From Candidatus Dormiibacterota bacterium (GTDB taxonomy: Bacteria; Chloroflexota; Dormibacteria; UBA8260; Bog-877): a stretch of 6,967 nucleotides of DNA. How positions within the stretch are numbered: the first letter of the stretch is position 1; the number at the start of each line of letters is the position of its first letter. The translations under genes were made by a program, and so were the position numbers. The stretch spans positions 12,097 to 19,063 of the forward strand of contig PLTL01000157.1 in the NCBI GenBank assembly GCA_003164475.1. The letters run 5' to 3'. The notes below the pieces were generated by a model that worked only from the letters and a program-made list of their open reading frames with translations, made no database searches and was not told where the DNA came from. Shown piece by piece: positions 5,343 to 6,967 of the stretch.

Positions 5343-6377
5343 TTAGTAGAAGATCTGGGCCAGGCGGTACAGGTCCTCCGGCACCAGGCGCGGTTCGGTG
5401 ATCACCTCGGACAGCCGGGCGGTCTCCACTCTGTCGCCACGCTTGACGGGAATCGCGCCGAAGCGCCCGTCCCTCACCAGCTCGTAGGCGGCCACGCCGA
5501 CCCGAGTCGCCCAGATCCGATCGTATGCGGTCGGCGTGCCACCCCTTTGGGTGTGCCCCAGGACCGTGACCCTGGTCTCGAAGCCGGTCACGTCCTCCAA
5601 CTGACGGCCGAGGCGCTCTCCGATCCCGCGGCGGCTCAGCTGGACGTGCCCGAAGGCGTCGACAGGCTCCCCACCGGCGGACGGAGTGGGTAGGCCGGCC
5701 ACCTCCGCCCCCTCTGAGACCGCGATGATGCTGAAGGTCTTGCCTTGCCGGCGGCGCTGGTGAAGGTGGTCGATGACCTCCTCCAAGTTGACGGCGAATT
5801 CGGGAATGACGATCATGTCGGCCCCTCCGGCGAGGCCCCCCATCAGGGTCACCCACCCGGCCTCGCGTCCCATGGCCTCGACCACCATCACTCGGTGGTG
5901 CGAGGCAGCGGTGGTGTGCAGTCGGTCCACTGCCTCTGTGACAATGGCGACCGCGGTGTCAAAGCCAATGCAGTACTCCGTGAGAAGCAGGTCGTTGTCC
6001 ACCGTCTTGGGGACGCCGACCACGGGCACTCCCCGCTCCGCCAGTGCGGCGGCCACCGAGAGCGTGTCATCCCCCCCCATGGCCACCAGCGCGTCTATGC
6101 CGAGACGGCCGAGGTTGGCGACGACAGCCTCCATCGCGCTGGGTTCAGCCAGGGGGTTGACCCGCGAGGTGCCCAGGATCGTGCCACCCCGGGTGAGGAT
6201 CCCCGAGACGTCTTCAGGGCGCAGCGGGCTGACATCGCCGCCCTCGACCAGGCCGGCCCACCCGTTGCGCACGCCAAGAACATCGGCTCCGTCCGCGAAG
6301 GCGCTGCGAGCCACCGCTCGGATGGCCGCATTCAGCCCAGGCGCATCTCCCCCACCAGTCAGGATTCCTATCTGCAC
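5343..6377 (-). CDS. pfkA: 6-phosphofructokinase, predicted pyrophosphate-dependent
   Basis: This encodes 344 residues from GTG 6377 to TAA 5345-5343. It phosphorylates fructose 6-phosphate to the 1,6-bisphosphate in glycolysis, in the cytoplasm. The family signatures are all present: GGGDAPGLNA (8-17), GGDDT (101-105), PKTVDND with the catalytic base Asp127, an MGREAGW block (169-175), SEG with Glu222, and the sugar-phosphate-binding GHTQRGG (274-280). Numbering happens to match E. coli PfkA through the active site. Asp104 and Lys124 replace the Gly104 and Gly124 of the E. coli ATP enzyme; this pair is known to block ATP and favour pyrophosphate as phosphoryl donor. If so, the reaction would be reversible and probably not allosterically controlled. 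The length and overall sequence fit the actinobacterial type group (about 340 residues). The upstream GT2 gene lies 165 bp away on the same strand. An ATG at 6385 is out of frame. Confidence 0.93.
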   Translation of the reverse strand: MQIGILTGGGDAPGLNAAIRAVARSAFADGADVLGVRNGWAGLVEGGDVSPLRPEDVSGILTRGGTILGTSRVNPLAEPSAMEAVVANLGRLGIDALVAMGGDDTLSVAAALAERGVPVVGVPKTVDNDLLLTEYCIGFDTAVAIVTEAVDRLHTTAASHHRVMVVEAMGREAGWVTLMGGLAGGADMIVIPEFAVNLEEVIDHLHQRRRQGKTFSIIAVSEGAEVAGLPTPSAGGEPVDAFGHVQLSRRGIGERLGRQLEDVTGFETRVTVLGHTQRGGTPTAYDRIWATRVGVAAYELVRDGRFGAIPVKRGDRVETARLSEVITEPRLVPEDLYRLAQIFY

Positions 6378-6388
6378 GAGTCCATCCG

Positions 6389-6395
6389 CTCCTTT
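6389..6395 (-). promoter_or_regulatory. Shine-Dalgarno of pfkA
   Basis: On the minus strand AAAGGAG lies 11 nt before GTG 6377, a slightly long spacing. A second purine run (GGATGGA) lies closer. No other in-frame start fits better. Confidence 0.5.
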
Positions 6396-6396
6396 G

Positions 6397-6419
6397 GTTC
6401 GAACTTGCGGGCGAGCATA
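6397..6419 (-). promoter_or_regulatory. Possible pfkA promoter -10 with adjacent GTTCGAAC palindrome
   Basis: TATGCT (6419-6414, minus strand) is a 4/6 match to the -10 consensus, about 40 nt before the GTG. The 8-bp palindrome GTTCGAAC (6397-6404) lies just downstream, around or after the predicted start of transcription, where an operator could sit. No good -35 is seen, so pfkA may instead be read from the upstream gene. Confidence 0.28.
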
Positions 6420-6542
6420 GCGGGCGGGACTCTGCGAGGCAGGGTTGGCCTCGCGACCTCACGGCCGGGCCGCAGCCACGACGGGAAGACGACTGCCACC
6501 CACGGGGCGCCACCGATTGCGGGCGCTCCGCTGCGGCGAGGC

Positions 6543-6967
6543 TCAGTGCTCGCGGCGCCAGGTCCCGAGCAGCACGGCGGCGTAGCGGAAGCCGTAGAGG
6601 ATGTTCCCGCCCTTCTTCGACTGCCCCGAGGCCCGCTCGTGCCACACGGCGGGGCGCTCGGTCACCCTCCATCCCCGCTTGAGCGACGTTACGAGCAGCT
6701 CAGCCGTTTGGTACTGGTCCTGCTCGAGCCGGCCTTTCACGTCCGCCAGCATCGCCACCCGCAGGGCCCGGAAGCCGTTGGACGTGTCGGTGAGATGGGC
6801 GCCTGTCAAAAAGTTCATCAGCGCAGCGAAGAACACCACGCCCAATTGACGGTAGCGGTCCCCCGTCTTGTCCACGCCCAGGCGCCGGGAGGCCACAACG
6901 AAGTCGGCCTCGTCAGCCACTAGCGGCTGGAGCAGCTGGGGCATCTCGGCGGGGTCGTTCTGGCCGT
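6543..6967 (-). CDS. GT2 glycosyltransferase, polyprenyl-phosphate mannose synthase-like (5' partial)
   Basis: The frame is open from the right edge to TGA 6545-6543; about 140 C-terminal residues are visible and the start lies outside. The first visible residues GQNDPAEMPQLL match the D-x-DGQ-x-DP-E block of family 2 glycosyltransferases of the dolichol/polyprenyl-phosphate mannose synthase type, so the ATG at 6944 is internal. Further family features are FVVASRR, a LTDTSNGFRAL block and ERPAVWHERASGQSKKG, the usual end of the catalytic domain. The protein stops after YGFRYAAVLLGTWRREH, with no long membrane domain, so it would act at the inner face of the membrane. These enzymes transfer a sugar from a nucleotide donor to a lipid phosphate or another acceptor for envelope glycan synthesis; the actual sugar and acceptor cannot be read. 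Its mRNA may run on into pfkA, as no terminator with a T-tract is seen between them. Confidence 0.88.
   Translation of the reverse strand, partial: GQNDPAEMPQLLQPLVADEADFVVASRRLGVDKTGDRYRQLGVVFFAALMNFLTGAHLTDTSNGFRALRVAMLADVKGRLEQDQYQTAELLVTSLKRGWRVTERPAVWHERASGQSKKGGNILYGFRYAAVLLGTWRREH

Noticed and set aside
4752..5693. 313-residue plus-strand open frame spanning the DUF4232 start, the gap and the pfkA 3' end
   Set aside because: It is antisense to two well-supported genes, and its translation is low-complexity with no family resemblance.
6396..6404. GGTTCGAAC, resembling a tRNA T-loop
   Set aside because: The flanking bases cannot form the 5-bp T-stem on either strand, and no acceptor, D or anticodon arms are present.
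5745..6923. 392-residue plus-strand open frame opposite pfkA and the GT2 gene
   Set aside because: It covers two recognised genes on the other strand and has the His/Gly/Arg-rich composition of a shadow frame.

Overview
This is a GC-rich window (clearly well above 60% GC by eye) with GTG starts, short leaders, a DUF4232 lipoprotein and an actinobacterial-type (mycoredoxin-like) glutaredoxin module. That combination points to an actinomycete or a nearby high-GC lineage such as Chloroflexota/Dormibacterota; the sequence alone does not settle which. The content is mostly housekeeping and envelope genes. I see no CRISPR array, insertion sequence, tRNA, rRNA or phage gene.

Layout, left to right. 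(1) 1-743 (+): C-terminal half of an MFS exporter, cut by the window edge, followed by a perfect 10-bp GC-only inverted repeat. (2) 869-1048 (+): a 59-residue protein made of two membrane helices. (3) 1162-2361 (-): a fusion of a glutaredoxin/mycoredoxin domain to a thioredoxin-reductase-like flavoprotein, whose pyridine-nucleotide site resembles AhpF (NADH) rather than TrxB (NADPH). (4) 2362-2658: a divergent control region with three short dyads and repeated CAATTC hexamers. (5) 2659-4047 (+): a membrane-anchored HtrA/DegP-type serine protease with one PDZ domain, ending at a strong intrinsic terminator (4083-4120). (6) 4352-4945 (-): a DUF4232 lipoprotein with a Pro/Ser linker, probably translated from a leaderless mRNA. 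(7) 5009-5342: a gene-poor stretch with two good hairpins. (8) 5343-6377 (-): a 6-phosphofructokinase carrying the Asp104/Lys124 pair typical of pyrophosphate-dependent enzymes. (9) 6543-6967 (-): C-terminal part of a GT2 (dolichol/polyprenyl-phosphate mannose synthase-like) glycosyltransferase, cut by the right edge.

The genes do not form one operon. The Grx-TrxR fusion and the HtrA protease are divergently transcribed and could share stress control (thiol redox and envelope protein quality), which is inference from layout. The most interesting points are the fused redox enzyme with a switched cofactor motif and the phosphofructokinase with a predicted PPi preference. I did not find a convincing new multi-gene system.
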